Shown: positions 39,901 to 47,326 of the stretch, in pieces | Layout: the number at the start of each line of letters is the position of its first letter | Position numbering within the stretch: the first letter of the stretch is position 1 | Source of the DNA: Pelomonas caseinilytica | GTDB taxonomy: Bacteria; Pseudomonadota; Gammaproteobacteria; Burkholderiales; Burkholderiaceae_C | Length of the DNA: 64,000 bases | Assembly: GCF_021353235.1 (NCBI RefSeq) | Contig: NZ_JAJTWT010000002.1 | Location: 62,001 to 126,000 of the forward strand | Direction of reading: 5' to 3' | Translations under genes and position numbers: made by a program | Notes under the pieces: generated by a model | The model's database searches: none | What the model saw: only the letters and a program-made list of their open reading frames with translations | What the model was told of the DNA's origin: nothing

Positions 39901-42900
39901 CGGCCTGTCCAGCGACCAGGTCAACAGCCTCACCACCGACGAGGTGGCGGGCCTGGGCACCAACCAGGTCGCCGCGCTGAGCGCCAACCAGGTCAAGGGC
40001 CTGACGGCCGGCGACATGACGGCCCTGGGCACCGCCCAGGTCGCCGTACTGACCACCGCCCAGGTCCAGGCCCTGAGCACGGACCAGCTCTCGGCCATCG
40101 ACGCCAGCGACATGAAGGCGCTGACCACGACCGCGCTGCGGGCGATGTCCAACGCCCAGCTCGACGGCCTCACGAGCGACCAGCTCCGTGCCCTCTCCAC
40201 CGGCCAGGTCAACGCCCTGACCACCGCCCAGATCAACGGTCTGAACACCGATGACCTGAACGTCCTCACGAGCGACCAGTTCGCCAAGCTGGCCACCGGC
40301 CAGGTTGCCGCCCTGAGCGCCAACCAGCTCAGCCACCTGGCCACCGACAACCTCAACGCCATGGGCACCGCCCAGTTCGCGGTGATGTCGTCCACCCAGT
40401 TCGGCGCGCTGACCACCGACCAGCTCAGCAAGATGGAGACGGCCGACCTGCGCGCCGTCACCACGGGCGCGATGGCGGGCCTCAGCTCCGACCAGATCAA
40501 CGGCCTGACGACGGACGAGGTCGCCAACCTGACGACCGCCCAGGTCGCCACGCTGAGCGCCAACCAAGTCAAGGGTCTGACGGCCGGCGACATGACGGCC
40601 TTGGGCACCGCCCAGGTGGCCGTGCTGACGAGCGCCCAGGTCCAAGCCCTGAGCACCGACCAGCTCTCCGCCATCGACGCTGGCGACATGAAGTCGCTGA
40701 CCACGACCGCGCTGCGGGCGATGTCCAACGCCCAGCTCGACGGCCTCACGAGCGATCAGCTCCGCGCCCTCAGCACCGGCCAGGTCAACGCCCTGACGAC
40801 GGCCCAGATCAACGGCCTGAACACCGACGATCTGAACGTCCTCACGAGCGACCAGTTCGCCAAGCTCGCCACCGGCCAAGTCGCGGCCTTGAGCGCCAAC
40901 CAGCTCAGCCACCTGGCCACCGACAACCTCAACGCCATGGGCTCCGCCCAGTTCTCGGTGCTGACCTCGGCGCAGTTCGGCTCGCTGACCACTGACCAGC
41001 TCAGCAAGATGGAAACGGCCGACCTGCGCGCCGTGACCACCACGGCCATGGCCGGCCTGAGCTCCGACCAGATCAACGGCCTGACGACCGACGAGGTGGC
41101 CAACCTGACGACGGCCCAGGTCGCCGCGCTGAGCGCCAATCAGGTCAAGGGCCTGACGGCCGGCGACATGACGGCTCTCGGTACCGCCCAGGTCGCCGTG
41201 CTGACGAGCGCCCAGGCGCAAGCCCTGAGCACCGACCAGCTCTCGGCCATCGACGCCGGCGACATGAAGGCGCTCTCGACCACGGCCCTGCGCGCCCTGT
41301 CCAACGCCCAGCTCGACGGCCTGACGAGCGACCAGCTGCGCGCCCTGAGCACCGGCCAGGTCAACGCCCTGACGACGGCACAGATCAACGGCCTGAACAC
41401 CGATGATCTGAACGTCCTCACGACCGACCAGTTCGCCAAGCTGGCCACCGGCCAGGTCGCCGCCCTCAGCGCCAGCCAGCTCAGCCACCTGGCGACGGAC
41501 AGCCTCAACGCCATGGGCTCCTCGCAGTTCGGCGTGCTGACCTCGACCCAGTTCGGCGCGCTGACGACCGACCAGTTGTCGAAGATGGAAACGGCCGACC
41601 TGCGCGCCGTCACCACCGGCGCCCTCGCCGGCCTGTCCAGCGACCAGGTCAACAGCCTCACCACCGACGAGGTCGCCAACCTGACCACCGCCCAGGTCGC
41701 CGCCCTGTCGGCCAACCAGGTCAAGGGCCTCACCGCCGGCGACATGACGGCCCTGGGCTCGGCCCAGGTGGGCGTGCTGACGACGGCCCAGGTCCAGGCC
41801 CTGGGTACCGACCAGCTCGCGGCCATCGACGCGGCCGACATGAAGGCGCTGAGCACCAACGCCCTGCGCGCCCTGTCCAACGCCCAGCTCGACGGCCTCA
41901 CGAGCGACCAGCTCCGCGCCCTCAGCACCGGCCAGGTCAATGCCCTGACGACGGCCCAGATCAACGGTCTCAACACCGACGACCTGAACGTCCTCACGAC
42001 CGACCAGTTCGCCAAGCTGGCCACCGGCCAGGTCGCGGCCCTGAGCGCCAGCCAGCTCAGCCACCTCGCGACCGACAGCCTCAACGCCATGGGCTCCTCG
42101 CAGTTCGGCGTGCTGACCTCGACCCAGTTCGGCGCGCTGACGACCGACCAGTTGTCGAAGATGGAAACGGCCGACCTGCGCGCCGTCACCACCGGCGCCC
42201 TCGCCGGCCTGTCCAGCGACCAGGTCAACAGCCTGACGACGGACGAGGTCGCCAACCTGACGACGGCCCAGGTCGCCGCCCTGTCGGCCAACCAGGTCAA
42301 GGGCCTCACGGCCGGTGACATGACGGCCCTGGGCTCGGCCCAGGTCGGCACCCTCGGCTCGGCCCAGGTGCAGGCGCTGAGCACCGACCAGCTCTCGGCC
42401 ATCGACGCCGCCGACATGAAGGCGCTGTCTACCACCTCGCTGCGTGCCCTGTCCAACGCCCAGATCGACGGCCTCACCAGCGACCAGCTGCAGGCGCTGA
42501 CGACGGCGCAGGTCAACGCGCTGACGACGGCCCAGCTGTCGGCGATGAACACCGACGACCTCAACGCCTTCACGACCGACCAGTTCGCCAAGCTGGCCAC
42601 CGGCCAGGTCGCGGCCCTGACGGTGACCCAGATGGGCCATCTGGAGACCGATGACCTGAACGCCATGGGCAGCGCACAGTTCGCCGTGCTGAGCTCGACG
42701 CAGATCGGCGCCCTGGTGACCGACCAGCTCCACGCCCTGGAGACGGCCGACCTGCGCGCCGTCCAGGCTGCCTCGCTGGGCCTGCTCAGCTCCGACCAGA
42801 TCGCCTCGCTGACGACCGACCACGTCGCCGCGCTGACGACGGCCCAGGTGCAGGCGCTGTCGGCCGGCCAGATCCACGGCCTCTCCGCCGCGGACATGAC

Positions 42901-44230
42901 GGCCATGACGTCCGGCCAGGTCGCCGTGCTGACGACGGCCCAGGTCCAGGCCCTGTCGACCGACCAGATCTCGGCCATCGATTCCGATGACCTGCGCGGC
43001 CTGTCGACGGCCTCCATCCAGGCCATCACCGACGTGCAGCTCGGCGCGCTGACGACCGACCAGTTGACCGGCCTGGGAGGACGCGTCTCGGTGCTGACGA
43101 CCAGCCAGATCGCCCACCTGGCGACCGACGACCTGAACAGCTTCACCGCGTCGCAGTTCGCCGTCATGACCTCCAACCAGGTGCACGCCTTCACCAACGC
43201 CCAGGTGGCCGCGCTGGAGACCGACGACCTGCGCGCCCTGAACACGGCCAACATCGCCGCGATGACGAATGCGCAGGTCCAGGCCATCACGACCGACCAG
43301 TTCGTGACGCTGAAGGACACGCAGATCACCGCGCTGACGACGGCCCAGGCCGCGGCGCTGACGACGGATCAGGTCCACGCCTTCACGACCGACCAGATCC
43401 ACGGGCTGGAGACGCGCGACATCGCTGCGATGAGCATGAGCCAGCTCGACGCCCTGACCGGCTCGGCCATCGGCGAGATGACCTCGGCCCAGCTGAACGC
43501 CTACTTCGCGGTCACCCCGATCGCGCTGGACCTGGACGGCCATGGCGTCAACACGCTGTCCGCCTCCAACGGCGTCAACTTCGACCTGCTGGGCACCGGC
43601 CAGACCCACAAGGTCGGCTGGGTCGCCGGCGGCGACGGCTTGCTGGTGATGGACCGCAACCACGACGGCGTCATCAACAACGGCAACGAGCTGTTCGGCA
43701 TGGGCACCGTCCTGGCCAACGGCAAGCATGCCAAGGACGGCTACGTCGCCCTGGCCGAGCAGGACACCAACCACGACGGCAAGCTCGACCTGCACGACGC
43801 CAACTGGAAGGACCTCAAGGTCTGGGTGGACGGCAACCACGACGGCAAGACCGACGCGGGCGAGCTGAAGTCGCTGGAGGACCTGGGCATCGTCTCGATG
43901 GACCTCAACGCGACCAAGGGCGGTGGCACCGACAACGGCAACCTCGTGGGGCTGATCTCCAGCTACACGACGACCGACGGCGCCCAGCACCAGATGGCCG
44001 ACGTGTGGTTCACCAAGGACGTGCAGCCGCAGCAGCCCGAGCATGCCCACACGACGCCGGTCAGCCTGACCGACGTGCTCGCGGCACCGACGGCCCCGCT
44101 GCTGGCGGCCGAACATGTGGACCTGTCCAAGGCCGCGGCCCTGCACTCGCCCGACGCCCACCTCGCGGCCATCGACCGCAAGCTGGCCGAGGACGACGAG
44201 CAGCGCCGCAACAACGCCGGCTTGATCTGA
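33905..44230 (+). CDS. Giant octapeptide-repeat exoprotein with a C-terminal calcium-loop domain
   Basis: 3441 residues. Residues 1-19 are unique, with no signal peptide. Residues about 20 to 3200 consist almost entirely of octads of the form x-Q-V/L-x-x-L-T/S-T/S, about 400 of them, arranged in sixteen higher-order units of 24 octads. The chain is rich in Thr, Ser, Ala, Leu, Gln and Asp; I noticed no cysteine. The last ~240 residues hold a domain opening IALDLDGHGVNTL with three EF-hand-like loops (DRNHDGVINNGNE, DTNHDGKLD, DGNHDGKTDAGE), the kind seen at the end of type I secreted RTX-like proteins. It has no leader peptide, so export would be by a C-terminal signal. A type I system and a GT41 transferase lie at 53798-60767. 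Likely surface layer, sheath or adhesin; the fold of the octads is unknown. Similar Thr-Gln-rich repeats occur in some proteobacterial genomes under uninformative names. Confidence 0.85.
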   Translation: MATVIPFIPVSKIPGLSTTTIRDFTTEDWAAFSTDQLIALTTAQAAVITSTGLSVLNSDQIRAFQTEDLRSITTSSLQGLTSDQVGALTTDQLQGMSSGQVAALSGNQLKGFNAADMVALTSGQVSALTTAQVSSLSTDQLSALENADMKFLSTTALRSLSNAQLDGLTSDQLRALTTGQVAALTTAQINGLNTDDLNVFTTDQVAKLTTGQVAALSANQVGHLATDSLNAMGSAQFSVLTSAQVGALTTDQLSKMETADLRAVTTGALAGLSSDQVNSLTTDEVANLGTNQIAALSANQVKGLTAGDMTALSSAQVAVLGSAQAQALSTDQLSAIDAADMKALSTVALRSLSNAQLDGLTSDQLRALSTGQINALTTAQINNLNSDDLNVLTSDQFAKLGTAQVAALSANQLSHLASDSLNAMTSAQFGVMTSTQIGALTTDQLSKMETADLRAVTTGALAGLSSDQINSLTTDEVANLGTNQIAALSANQVKGLTAGDMTALGTAQVAVLTTAQVQALNTDQLSAIDAADMKALSTNALRAMSNAQLDGLTSDQLRALSTGQVNALTTAQINGLNTDDLNVLTSDQFAKLSTGQVAALSANQLSHLATDSLNAMGSAQFAALTSTQFGALTTDQLSKMETADLRAVTTGAMAGLSSDQINGLTTDEVANLTTAQVAALSANQVKGLTAGDMTALGTAQVAVLTTAQVQALSTDQLSAIDNGDMKALSTTALRALSNAQLDGLTSDQLRSLTSTQVNALTTAQVNAMNTDDLNSFTSDQFNKLSTSQVGALTANQLSHLATDNLNAMGSAQFAALSSSQFGSLTTDQLSKMETADLRAVTTGALAGLTSDQVNSLTTDEVANLGTAQVAALSANQVKGLTAGDLSALSSAQVGVLTSAQVAALSTDQIAAIDAADMKALSTAAIRALSVAQLDALTSDQLRALTSTQLNAMTTAPQIAGITTDDLNVLTTDQMARLSTAQVQALTASQLGNLGTDNLNALTTGQFAVLSSTQLGALTTDQLSKLETADLRSVTTGALSALSSDKINALTSDEVAGLTTAQVASLSANQVKGLTAGDMTALGTAQVGVLTTAQVQALSTDQLVGIETGDMKSLSTNALRALSNAQLDGLTSDQLRALTTGQVNALTTAQINGLNTDDLNVLTTDQFAKLATGQVAALSANQLSHLATDSLNAMGSAQFGVLTSTQFGALTTDQLSKMETADLRAVTTGALAGLSSDQVNSLTTDEVANLTTAQVAALSANQVKGLTAGDMTALGTAQVAVLTSAQVQALSTDQLSAIDAGDMKSLTTTALRAMSNAQLDGLTSDQLRALSTGQVNALTTAQINGLNTDDLNVLTTDQFAKLATGQVAALSANQLSHLATDSLNAMGSSQFAVLTSTQFGALTTDQLSKMETADLRAVTTGALAGLTSDQVNSLTTDEVANLTTAQVAALSANQVKGLTAGDMTALGTAQVAVLTTAQVQALNTDQLSAIDASDMKALTTNALRAMSNAQLDGLTSDQLRALSTGQVNALTTAQINGLNTDDLNVLTTDQFAKLATGQVAALSANQLSHLATDNLNAMGTAQFGVLTSTQFGALTTDQLSKMETADLRAVTTTAMAGLSSDQINSLTTDEVANLTTAQIAKLSAAQVAGLTAGDMTALGTAQVAVLTSAQAQALSTDQLSAIDASDMKSLTTTALRALSNAQLDGLTSDQLRALTTGQVNALTTAQINGLNTDDLNVLTSDQFAKLATGQVAALSANQLSHLATDNLNAMGTAQFAVMSSTQFGALTTDQLSKMETADLRAVTTGAMAGLSSDQINGLTTDEVANLTTAQVATLSANQVKGLTAGDMTALGTAQVAVLTTAQVQALNTDQLSAIDASDMKSLTTNALRAMSNAQLDGLTSDQLRALSTGQVNALTTAQINGLNTDDLNVLTTDQFAKLATGQVAALSATQLSHLATDSLNAMGTAQFGVLTSTQFGALTTDQLSKMETADLRAVTTGALAGLSSDQVNSLTTDEVAGLGTNQVAALSANQVKGLTAGDMTALGTAQVAVLTTAQVQALSTDQLSAIDASDMKALTTTALRAMSNAQLDGLTSDQLRALSTGQVNALTTAQINGLNTDDLNVLTSDQFAKLATGQVAALSANQLSHLATDNLNAMGTAQFAVMSSTQFGALTTDQLSKMETADLRAVTTGAMAGLSSDQINGLTTDEVANLTTAQVATLSANQVKGLTAGDMTALGTAQVAVLTSAQVQALSTDQLSAIDAGDMKSLTTTALRAMSNAQLDGLTSDQLRALSTGQVNALTTAQINGLNTDDLNVLTSDQFAKLATGQVAALSANQLSHLATDNLNAMGSAQFSVLTSAQFGSLTTDQLSKMETADLRAVTTTAMAGLSSDQINGLTTDEVANLTTAQVAALSANQVKGLTAGDMTALGTAQVAVLTSAQAQALSTDQLSAIDAGDMKALSTTALRALSNAQLDGLTSDQLRALSTGQVNALTTAQINGLNTDDLNVLTTDQFAKLATGQVAALSASQLSHLATDSLNAMGSSQFGVLTSTQFGALTTDQLSKMETADLRAVTTGALAGLSSDQVNSLTTDEVANLTTAQVAALSANQVKGLTAGDMTALGSAQVGVLTTAQVQALGTDQLAAIDAADMKALSTNALRALSNAQLDGLTSDQLRALSTGQVNALTTAQINGLNTDDLNVLTTDQFAKLATGQVAALSASQLSHLATDSLNAMGSSQFGVLTSTQFGALTTDQLSKMETADLRAVTTGALAGLSSDQVNSLTTDEVANLTTAQVAALSANQVKGLTAGDMTALGSAQVGTLGSAQVQALSTDQLSAIDAADMKALSTTSLRALSNAQIDGLTSDQLQALTTAQVNALTTAQLSAMNTDDLNAFTTDQFAKLATGQVAALTVTQMGHLETDDLNAMGSAQFAVLSSTQIGALVTDQLHALETADLRAVQAASLGLLSSDQIASLTTDHVAALTTAQVQALSAGQIHGLSAADMTAMTSGQVAVLTTAQVQALSTDQISAIDSDDLRGLSTASIQAITDVQLGALTTDQLTGLGGRVSVLTTSQIAHLATDDLNSFTASQFAVMTSNQVHAFTNAQVAALETDDLRALNTANIAAMTNAQVQAITTDQFVTLKDTQITALTTAQAAALTTDQVHAFTTDQIHGLETRDIAAMSMSQLDALTGSAIGEMTSAQLNAYFAVTPIALDLDGHGVNTLSASNGVNFDLLGTGQTHKVGWVAGGDGLLVMDRNHDGVINNGNELFGMGTVLANGKHAKDGYVALAEQDTNHDGKLDLHDANWKDLKVWVDGNHDGKTDAGELKSLEDLGIVSMDLNATKGGGTDNGNLVGLISSYTTTDGAQHQMADVWFTKDVQPQQPEHAHTTPVSLTDVLAAPTAPLLAAEHVDLSKAAALHSPDAHLAAIDRKLAEDDEQRRNNAGLI
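34085..43303 (+). repeat. Tandem array of 576-bp units (24 codon-octads each) inside the giant gene
   Basis: The anchor codon in DQLSKMET recurs at 34661, 35237, 35813, 36389, 36968, 37544, 38120, 38696, 39272, 39848, 40424, 41000, 41576, 42152 and 42728. All intervals are exactly 576 bp except one of 579, caused by a single extra codon (a Pro in TTAPQI near 36770). A diverged unit precedes at 34085 and the last unit decays after about 43070. Smaller 24-bp octads continue on both sides (about 33962 to 43506). Confidence 0.97.
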
Positions 44231-44239
44231 TCTCCTGAC

Positions 44240-44258
44240 GCACGGCCCGAGGCCGTGC
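44240..44258 (+). terminator. Hairpin directly after the giant gene
   Basis: GCACGGCC/GGCCGTGC forms a perfect 8-bp stem with a three-base loop nine bases after the stop codon. There is no U-run, so it may be a weak or Rho-assisted terminator, or an mRNA 3' end stabiliser. Confidence 0.4.
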
Positions 44259-44265
44259 CCCGTCC

Positions 44266-44529
44266 AGGAGTCTGCGCGGCAGAGCGTGGCACCCGCGCCG
44301 GGGCGAGTTGCGGGGCCAGGCCAGGCGCCGGCGAGGCGTGGGTCGGGACCCACAACGAGCCGGCAACGCCGCATGGCCCCGCAAATCGCCCCGGCCCTAA
44401 GGGTTGGGCCTGGCTGGGGCGCATGCGGCGTTGCTCGTCGTTGCGGGCACGAGCCCGCGGCCTCCTCGCGCCTTGCCTGCGCCCCAGCCAGGCCCAACGC
44501 GGGTGCCACGCTCTGCCGTGCAGACTCCT
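44266..44529. repeat. Inverted-repeat element with 32-bp ends (MITE-like)
   Basis: The ends 44266-44297 and 44498-44529 are inverted copies of 32 bp with one mismatch. Inside lie further inverted pairs, such as the perfect 20-bp pair at 44404-44423 and 44479-44498, and GCAACGCCGCAT/ATGCGGCGTTGC. No ORF of its own is credible. It occupies the gap between the giant gene and the convergent GSCFA gene. No target-site duplication is obvious. Confidence 0.75.
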
Positions 44530-44530
44530 A

Positions 44531-44556
44531 GCCCCGCCGGAGTGATCCGGCGGGGC
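44531..44556. terminator. Perfect GC hairpin, possible bidirectional terminator
   Basis: GCCCCGCCGG/CCGGCGGGGC, a perfect 10-bp stem with a six-base loop, lies between the inverted-repeat element and the GSCFA gene. No U-run follows on either strand. Confidence 0.4.
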
Positions 44557-44703
44557 CTGGCTTCATTGGGCGATGGTCAAGCTGGTCTGTGCCCGGCGTC
44601 GACGAGGGCATACGCCAGGCCGCGGATGAACCAGGCCGTTTCAGCCCATGCCGGCCAGGGAGGCCGGGCAGCGGAGCCGTGCGGAAGCGGGGTCAGGGCC
44701 GGT

Positions 44704-45756
44704 TCAGGGCCGGTCGTTCAGCAGTTCCTCGCACTCGACCTGGGCGGCCGCGGCGGCGCTGGCGGCGATGGCGGTGGGCGCCGCGGCTTCGGCCGGCTTG
44801 GCGCCAGCGTCGACGAAGGAGGCCGCGAACTGCCGCATCACGTGGTCCACGCCCCGGGGGGAGACCTCGCGCAGGTCGCCCTCCAGGTACTGCCCGAAGC
44901 TCTGGGCCGAGGCGATGATCTCGAAGGACGGAAAGTAGTCCACCTCGTCGTGGGCGTCGGCGAAGCGGCCGGCCACGGCGCGCAGCACCGCCTTGGAATA
45001 GGTCGACGCCACGAGGACGGGCTGGCCCGTGGCCGTGGCCACCAGCGGCACCGGCGAGACGGTGACGATCCAGCGCATGCCGGGGTTCACGCCGGCGACG
45101 AAGGCCCGCACCCATTCGAGGTCGGCCAGGATCTCCGGGTAGTCGAAGTTGACGAAGGCATGGCGGGCCGGGTCGAACTCGCCCGCCGCCGTGCCCGGGC
45201 AGACCGGGAAGACGATGCCGCTGCCCTGCTCCACCCAGGCCTCGGTGAGGCCGAGGGTGAAGACGAAGACGTCGCACTCGCTGAACAGCCGCCTCACCTG
45301 GGCCAGGTGCCAGGCCCGGTCGGCGCGCAGGTCGGCCAGCGAGTCGTAGCCGCCCGGCTGGATGCGCGGGCGCAGGCCATCGAAGAGGCGGGCGCCCTCG
45401 GCCAGCACCGGCGGGTCGCCCTCGCGCAGGCCGAAGGCGAACTCGACCAGTTGGCGCAGCTGGCGCACCGTGTAGACGTTGGCATAGCGGGCCGAGAACA
45501 CGCCGTACTGCAGCTCGCGCGCGCGCTCGGCGGTGAGGCCGGCGGGCGGCTGCTCCACCACCCAGTGGCTGAGGCCGAAGCCCTGCAGCCGCCGCGCCAT
45601 GTGCTGGGCGAAGCAGGAGCCGGCCGTGGCGATCTTCATCGCCGGGGTCAGCTTGAACTTGGTGCTGGGCTTGAAGTCGAGCTGCGTCCAGGCCTGGGCG
45701 CTGACGGTCTTGCGCCAGAAGGCCTGGGGCGGCATCTGCTCATAGGGATGCGACAT
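44704..45756 (-). CDS. GSCFA-domain protein
   Basis: 350 residues. The name-giving motif appears as TAGSCFAQHMAR near residue 47, followed by FTLGLTEAW and VASTYSKAVLR, all typical of the GSCFA family, an SGNH-hydrolase-related group of unknown substrate. The start ATG at 45754-45756 (MSHPYEQMPP) overlaps the end of the upstream gene by 17 bp, so the two are translated together. Its place among glycosyltransferases suggests an acyl transfer or removal on a glycan, which is inference. Confidence 0.8.
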   Translation of the reverse strand: MSHPYEQMPPQAFWRKTVSAQAWTQLDFKPSTKFKLTPAMKIATAGSCFAQHMARRLQGFGLSHWVVEQPPAGLTAERARELQYGVFSARYANVYTVRQLRQLVEFAFGLREGDPPVLAEGARLFDGLRPRIQPGGYDSLADLRADRAWHLAQVRRLFSECDVFVFTLGLTEAWVEQGSGIVFPVCPGTAAGEFDPARHAFVNFDYPEILADLEWVRAFVAGVNPGMRWIVTVSPVPLVATATGQPVLVASTYSKAVLRAVAGRFADAHDEVDYFPSFEIIASAQSFGQYLEGDLREVSPRGVDHVMRQFAASFVDAGAKPAEAAAPTAIAASAAAAAQVECEELLNDRP

Positions 45757-46552
45757 GAGCAAGCACCTCGCGGATCTGTTGGGCCAGCAGTTCGGCGTAG
45801 CGCTCGTTACCATGCAGGCAGCCGCGCGCGAATTCGGCCTTGAGGCCGCCGTGGTCGGTCAGCGCGCCGGCCGGCGGGGGGAGGCTGGCGATGCCCACCT
45901 GGGCCAGGCGCTGATTCAGGTCGGCGTACATCAGCTGGTATATGCGCTGGCGCATGGCGAAGGGCTTGATGCCGTGGACGGCGAACAGAGGGCCGAAGGC
46001 CTCGGGGTTGGCCTCGATGTGCTCGTGCGACTCCACCGGTGGCGGCGCGGGCACGTGGACGATGCAGGCACGCGGGAACTGCTGGCGCAGGACCAGGTGG
46101 GTCGTCCACAGCGGCTCGGCGATCTGGCGCACCCAGCCCAGGGCATCGGCGCGCGACATCCAGCGCCGCCCAGCTTCCATCCGGCCGTCGTCGCCGATGA
46201 AGTCCGCATGCGATGGGTCGTCCACCAGGGCTGCGACGGCAAACTCCTGGCCGCGCAGCAGCGAGAAGATGACCTCGGTCTCCGGCGGGATATGGGCCAG
46301 TACGCCCGTCAGCACCTCGGGGATGTAAAGCACCCCCTCCTTGAGCATCGGCGGCGGACCGGCCACCGGCGTGTTGTAGAGCACATGCTCGCCGCGCCAG
46401 CCCGTGGGGGGGCCGATGTCAATAGGCTCCCGGAAAGGCAGGCCGGTCGACCAGACCGAGCGGTACTTGGCCGAAGACACGGGCGCGATGTAACGGTCGA
46501 TCAGGCCGAAGAGATGCGAGCTGCCGATGGCGACGAAAAGCCTGGGCGTCAT
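45740..46552 (-). CDS. SGNH-like hypothetical protein paired with GSCFA
   Basis: 270 residues, not assigned to a named family with certainty. The N-terminus TPRLFVAIGSSHLFGLIDR has the strand-then-GSS/H pattern of SGNH-type proteins, and a strand VIFSLLRGQEFAV follows. The start at 46552 (MTPRLF) is preferred over an upstream in-frame start 60 bp earlier, because it puts the conserved strand at the N-terminus. It is divergent from the GT32 gene by 132 bp. Confidence 0.5.
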   Translation of the reverse strand: MTPRLFVAIGSSHLFGLIDRYIAPVSSAKYRSVWSTGLPFREPIDIGPPTGWRGEHVLYNTPVAGPPPMLKEGVLYIPEVLTGVLAHIPPETEVIFSLLRGQEFAVAALVDDPSHADFIGDDGRMEAGRRWMSRADALGWVRQIAEPLWTTHLVLRQQFPRACIVHVPAPPPVESHEHIEANPEAFGPLFAVHGIKPFAMRQRIYQLMYADLNQRLAQVGIASLPPPAGALTDHGGLKAEFARGCLHGNERYAELLAQQIREVLAHVASL

Positions 46553-46684
46553 GATGTTGCGGCAAGCATAGGCGAGGCTCGTCGCCCACACGGAGGGAAA
46601 AAGGGCGAACAATGAATCTCAGTTCCGGATTAGCGACGCCAGGCAGCGGCCGCATACTGCGACAGATAGGCTCAGGAGCGCACC

Positions 46685-47326
46685 ATGATCCCTAAGACCC
46701 TGCACATCATCTGGGTCGGCGACGAATCCAAGCGGCCAGACAACTGCATTGACACCTGGCGGGTCCACAACCCCGACTGGGAGCTCCGGATCTGGGGCAA
46801 TGCCGAGCTGATGTCCTACGGCTGGTACAACGCCGACCACATTCGCGCCATGTCAGGCCGCGAGCTCAACGGTGTGGCCGACATCATGCGCTGGGAAATC
46901 CTGTTCCGCGAGGGGGGCTTCGTCGTCGACGCGGACAGCATCTGCCGCCGCCCGCTGGAGCCCTGGCTGTTCGACTGCGAGGCCTGCGCCTGCTGGGAGA
47001 ACGAGATCATTCGTCCCGGCCTGATCGCCGCTGGTTATGTCGCCTCCGAGGCACAGAACCCCTTCTTCCGCCAGCTCATCCTGGATCTGAAGGAAAAGCC
47101 CACCGTCATCGACCGCATGGCCTGGCAGAGCGTCGGCCCGCTCTACCTGACCGAGGCCCATCGCAAATACCACTACATCGACCTGACGGTGTGGCCCAGC
47201 CACTTCTTCATCCCCCAGCACTACTCCGGCATCCGCTACAGCGGCAAGGGGCCTGTGTTCGCCGACCAGGAATGGGGCAGCACGCGCCGGAACTACGACG
47301 AGTTGCACACACGGAGCGTGGCATGA
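46685..47326 (+). CDS. Glycosyltransferase family 32-like sugar transferase
   Basis: 213 residues. IPKTLHIIWVGDES at the N-terminus, WRVHNPDWELRIW, DIMRWEILFREGGFVVDAD with a DxD motif, and the later short C-terminal region match the GT32 / capsular polysaccharide sugar-transferase group that uses nucleotide sugars in the cytoplasm. A good ribosome site (AGGAG) precedes the ATG. It overlaps the next gene by ATGA, forming a three-gene rightward operon. Confidence 0.85.
   Translation: MIPKTLHIIWVGDESKRPDNCIDTWRVHNPDWELRIWGNAELMSYGWYNADHIRAMSGRELNGVADIMRWEILFREGGFVVDADSICRRPLEPWLFDCEACACWENEIIRPGLIAAGYVASEAQNPFFRQLILDLKEKPTVIDRMAWQSVGPLYLTEAHRKYHYIDLTVWPSHFFIPQHYSGIRYSGKGPVFADQEWGSTRRNYDELHTRSVA

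Noticed and set aside
34085-43303. CRISPR array or noncoding satellite
   Set aside because: The repeats are contiguous and all in one reading frame, with codon-wise variation and no spacers.
37892-44509. Very long minus-strand open frame (about 2200 codons) antisense to the giant gene, and similar long frames at 33712-43329
   Set aside because: It is a by-product of a GC-rich tandem repeat with a fixed codon pattern that lacks stops in several frames. The plus frame has the start, ribosome site, ordered octads and a real C-terminal domain.
44266-44529. Integron attC site or small gene
   Set aside because: No integrase nearby, no typical R/L box core, and no credible reading frame.
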